Of a stretch of 64,000 bases of DNA, positions 63,279-64,000 are shown piece after piece (the first letter of the stretch is position 1; every line of letters begins with the position of its first letter). The DNA comes from Crotophaga sulcirostris (lineage: Eukaryota; Chordata; Aves; Cuculiformes; Crotophagidae). The notes beneath the pieces are model-generated. The model saw nothing but the letters and a program-made list of their open reading frames with translations, did not search any database and was not told the origin of the DNA. Location: positions 911,278 to 975,277 of the forward strand of contig VYZB01000218.1 in assembly GCA_013397455.1 (NCBI GenBank). Direction: 5' to 3'. A program made the position numbers and the translations under genes.

Positions 63279-64000
63279 ACAGAACGAGTCAAATAATAGA
63301 CACAATGCATATCAATAATAAGGATAAGAATAAGAATAAGGATAGATACATTTCAAGGGAGAGAATTCTGAAAACCAAATAAAAATTTGGGTACATTAAA
63401 CATTTGGTAATCAAAAGCAGACTAATTTATGGAACATGTAATACCAGTTCCTGAGAAAGACCTTCAAATATCATGTCCAAAAATATTTAATCATTAATTA
63501 AAGCTGATAGAATACAAGTGCGCAAGCTGAAGTAATGAAATCCAGGTACCAGAACAGAGGTGAAGCCAGGAGAACAAAATCAAAAGAACAAATTATTTCT
63601 GAAAAAAACCCAAACAAACACACAGACCCCCACAAAAATGGAGGGCAGGTTAAACATGCCTAGACTAGAGGTGGCACAAAATAGAGAAGTGGAGGACTGT
63701 TGGGGAGTTGGTATGGATGCAGAATGGTGGCTCTTTATAACTGCTGAAATGATCAGTGCAGTGCAATATAGAGTACTCTGTGGGAGAAGGGGCCAAGCAA
63801 TCAACCCGTAGGGACCAGGCATGGCACCGAAGCACCAAGTAAGACATAACAGAGTGTAATGACTTATGTTGACCAGCTGGCAAATACTTTCACAAGTTCC
63901 TCCTTAACATTAAATCAGATATGGACAGTATATAAGCATTGTAAAATTAAGTTTAAAGGGCCTACAGAACAGTAATATTGCAATATTTCAGATCTAGGAT
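63279..64000 (+). other. GLRA2: Last intron, end of window
   Basis: This is AT-rich intron with an AATAAG-type simple repeat at 63314-63346. No exon, and in particular no alpha-2 M4 exon, is present. Short open frames on both strands around 63560-63880 have no recognised similarity. Confidence 0.8.
63314..63346. repeat. (AATAAG)n-type simple repeat
   Basis: Five to six imperfect units of AATAAG/GATAAG just downstream of the CR1 tail. Confidence 0.8.

Noticed and set aside
57322..64000. Search for the last GLRA2 exon (rest of M3-M4 loop and M4)
   Set aside because: No frame resembling the alpha-2 loop start or the M4 helix with its basic C-terminus was found. It must lie downstream of the window.

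Overview
The window is nuclear vertebrate DNA, almost certainly from a bird. It is AT-rich and CpG-poor, and its recognisable repeats are mainly CR1 retrotransposons with typical avian 3' ends (an ATTCTATGATTCT-type tail in some copies, a GATACTGTGATAC-type tail in others). A 56-base run of Ns marks an assembly gap. No prokaryotic, organellar or CRISPR feature is visible.

The whole window lies inside one plus-strand gene, the glycine receptor alpha-2 subunit (GLRA2). Four consecutive coding exons are present, with exact consensus splice sites and the exon lengths I know for this family (83, 138, 215 and 150 bp; exons 5 to 8 in the usual numbering). Together they give 195 uninterrupted codons. 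They run from the Cys-loop through the agonist-binding loops B and C, membrane segments M1 and M2, the M2-M3 linker and M3, to the start of the cytoplasmic M3-M4 loop. Exons 1 to 4 lie upstream. The last exon (rest of the M3-M4 loop, M4, stop codon) is not in the window.

Layout: 1-1406 upstream intron; 1407-1489 exon 5; 2741-2878 exon 6; 5600-5814 exon 7; 5815-57171 a 51-kb intron; 57172-57321 exon 8; 57322-64000 the beginning of the last intron. The 51-kb intron holds several CR1 copies, a MIR-like SINE, a nearly identical inverted repeat with arms of about 640 bp around a 2.8-kb spacer, and unremarkable AT-rich DNA.

The most interesting signal is in the last intron. At 59176-59295 there is an open, phase 0-0, CpG-retaining 120-bp segment with plausible splice sites. 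It sits where the related gene GLRA3 carries its alternative exon, so it may be an undescribed cassette exon lengthening the M3-M4 loop. A 24-bp phase 0-0 micro-exon candidate follows at 59663-59686. Two CR1 copies of one subfamily in opposite orientation flank exon 8 and both candidates and could pair in the pre-mRNA. A dense CpG cluster with CRE-like motifs at 62509-62730 is the best enhancer candidate. Identifications rest on recognition of protein and repeat sequences by eye; no database search was made.
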